A stretch of DNA of 14,299 bases, from contig CAMYQS010000013.1 of assembly GCA_947296835.1 (NCBI GenBank), positions 1 to 14,299 of the forward strand, in the 5' to 3' direction. The notes below the pieces were generated by a model. That model worked only from the letters and a program-made list of their open reading frames with translations. It did not search any database and was not told the origin of the DNA. This stretch comes from an uncultured Atopostipes sp. (lineage in GTDB: Bacteria > Bacillota > Bacilli > Lactobacillales > Carnobacteriaceae_A). The position numbers and the translations under genes were made by a program. Shown here piece by piece: positions 13,898-14,299 of the stretch. How positions within the stretch are numbered: the stretch's first letter is position 1; every line of letters starts with the position of its first letter.

Positions 13898-14299
13898 GTG
13901 CGCCCAGCATGGGCGATAACTTGGTGGTGAAAGTCCACTACAGACTTGGCAGTAGGAACTGTTAGCTGATGGCAAGGGTGTCCACCGCGAGGTGGAATCT
14001 GAAGGAAGCCAGAGGCAAACACTCGCACTGACGAACAGAAACTTCATACAAGGCTGATTTGGGATGGATGAGCTTGCCCAACAAAGTGAAGTCCAATACT
14101 GCACGAATCTCTTACAGTAAATGAAGCAGTGACATGAGTGGAAGGTTATCACGCCTTACCTGGGGAGGTCTCACTAGCGCTTTAGTAGTAACAACGAATA
14201 GTGAGAAGTCAGCAGAGGTCGTAGTAGCGAAAATGTAGCGAAGGACCGAACAATATTAATACAAATTATAGAATGGAGGTTAAAGTTTACAGTGATGAC
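13898..14299 (+). mobile_element. Group IIC intron, 5' part (domains I-III and start of domain IV)
   Basis: A self-splicing retroelement. The 5' boundary GTGCGCCCAGCATGGGCG begins at 13898. The following sequence matches, block by block, the Oceanobacillus iheyensis group IIC intron as I remember it: GGCAAGGGTGTCC (13972-13984), GGTGGAATCTGAAGGAAGCC (13991 on), AACTTCATA (14040 on), GGATGAGCTTGC, AAATGAAGCAG (14118 on), TTACCTGGGGAGGTCT (14156 on), GAAGTCAGCAGAGGTCGTAG and GGACCGAACAA near 14244. These are domain I to III elements. The intron-encoded reverse transcriptase would sit in domain IV; GGAGGT (14275-14280) followed by GTG at 14292 or ATG at 14295 is its probable start, so only one or two codons are in view. 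Domains V and VI and the 3' end lie outside. Insertion directly after a terminator T-tract is the hallmark of class C. Confidence 0.9.

Noticed and set aside
13862..14152. 96-codon minus-strand ORF at the right edge
   Set aside because: It lies entirely over the terminator and the structured RNA of the group II intron, whose conserved ribozyme blocks explain the sequence.

Overview
The window looks like chromosomal DNA of a low-GC Gram-positive bacterium of the order Lactobacillales. It is AT-rich, has strong AGGAGG-type ribosome binding sites and extended -10 promoters, and carries genes for arginine deiminase-pathway carbamate kinase and for both D- and L-lactate dehydrogenase. A family such as Carnobacteriaceae or Enterococcaceae would fit, but the genus cannot be fixed from the sequence alone.

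Layout. Positions 1-902 hold the 3' part of a carbamate kinase gene (arcC). Positions 913-4112 form one magnesium-homeostasis unit: an extended -10 promoter, an M-box (ykoK-type) Mg2+ riboswitch, an intrinsic terminator acting as its expression platform, a tiny ORF with a perfect Shine-Dalgarno, an MgtA-type P-type ATPase and a strong terminator. Positions 4113-5816 are a gene graveyard. They contain three decayed small genes with in-frame stops or a frameshift, two of them consecutive on the minus strand and phage- or plasmid-like, plus broken pieces of IS21-family elements (an istB tail on the minus strand abutting a left end and istA head on the plus strand). An AbgT-family transporter gene follows (5817-7349), then its terminator and an inverted copy of the same IS left end (7558-7660).

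Positions 7665-8594 encode a monoacylglycerol-lipase-like alpha/beta hydrolase on the minus strand. Positions 8803-12491 are plus-strand genes, mostly single transcription units with their own terminators: a 44-residue membrane peptide, D-lactate dehydrogenase, purine nucleoside phosphorylase (deoD), an MTH1187/UPF0045 thiamine-binding-type small protein and L-lactate dehydrogenase. Convergent to them, on the minus strand (12681-13754), is a lipoprotein with two tandem FMN-binding-like domains, resembling PplA-type extracellular flavoproteins. The window ends inside a group IIC intron (13898 onward) inserted exactly behind the T-tract of an intrinsic terminator. Its ribozyme domains I-III are visible and its reverse-transcriptase ORF begins at the very edge.

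How the genes work together: this is mostly housekeeping and fermentation metabolism (ATP from carbamoyl phosphate, NAD+ regeneration by two lactate dehydrogenases of opposite stereospecificity, purine salvage, Mg2+ uptake), interrupted by one accessory scar and one retroelement. The most interesting points are the short ORF between the M-box terminator and mgtA, the inverted IS21 scars flanking the AbgT gene, the double-domain flavin lipoprotein standing alone with a Rex-like site at its promoter, and the intron behind an orphan terminator. I see no CRISPR array, tRNA or rRNA, and no clear undescribed defence system.
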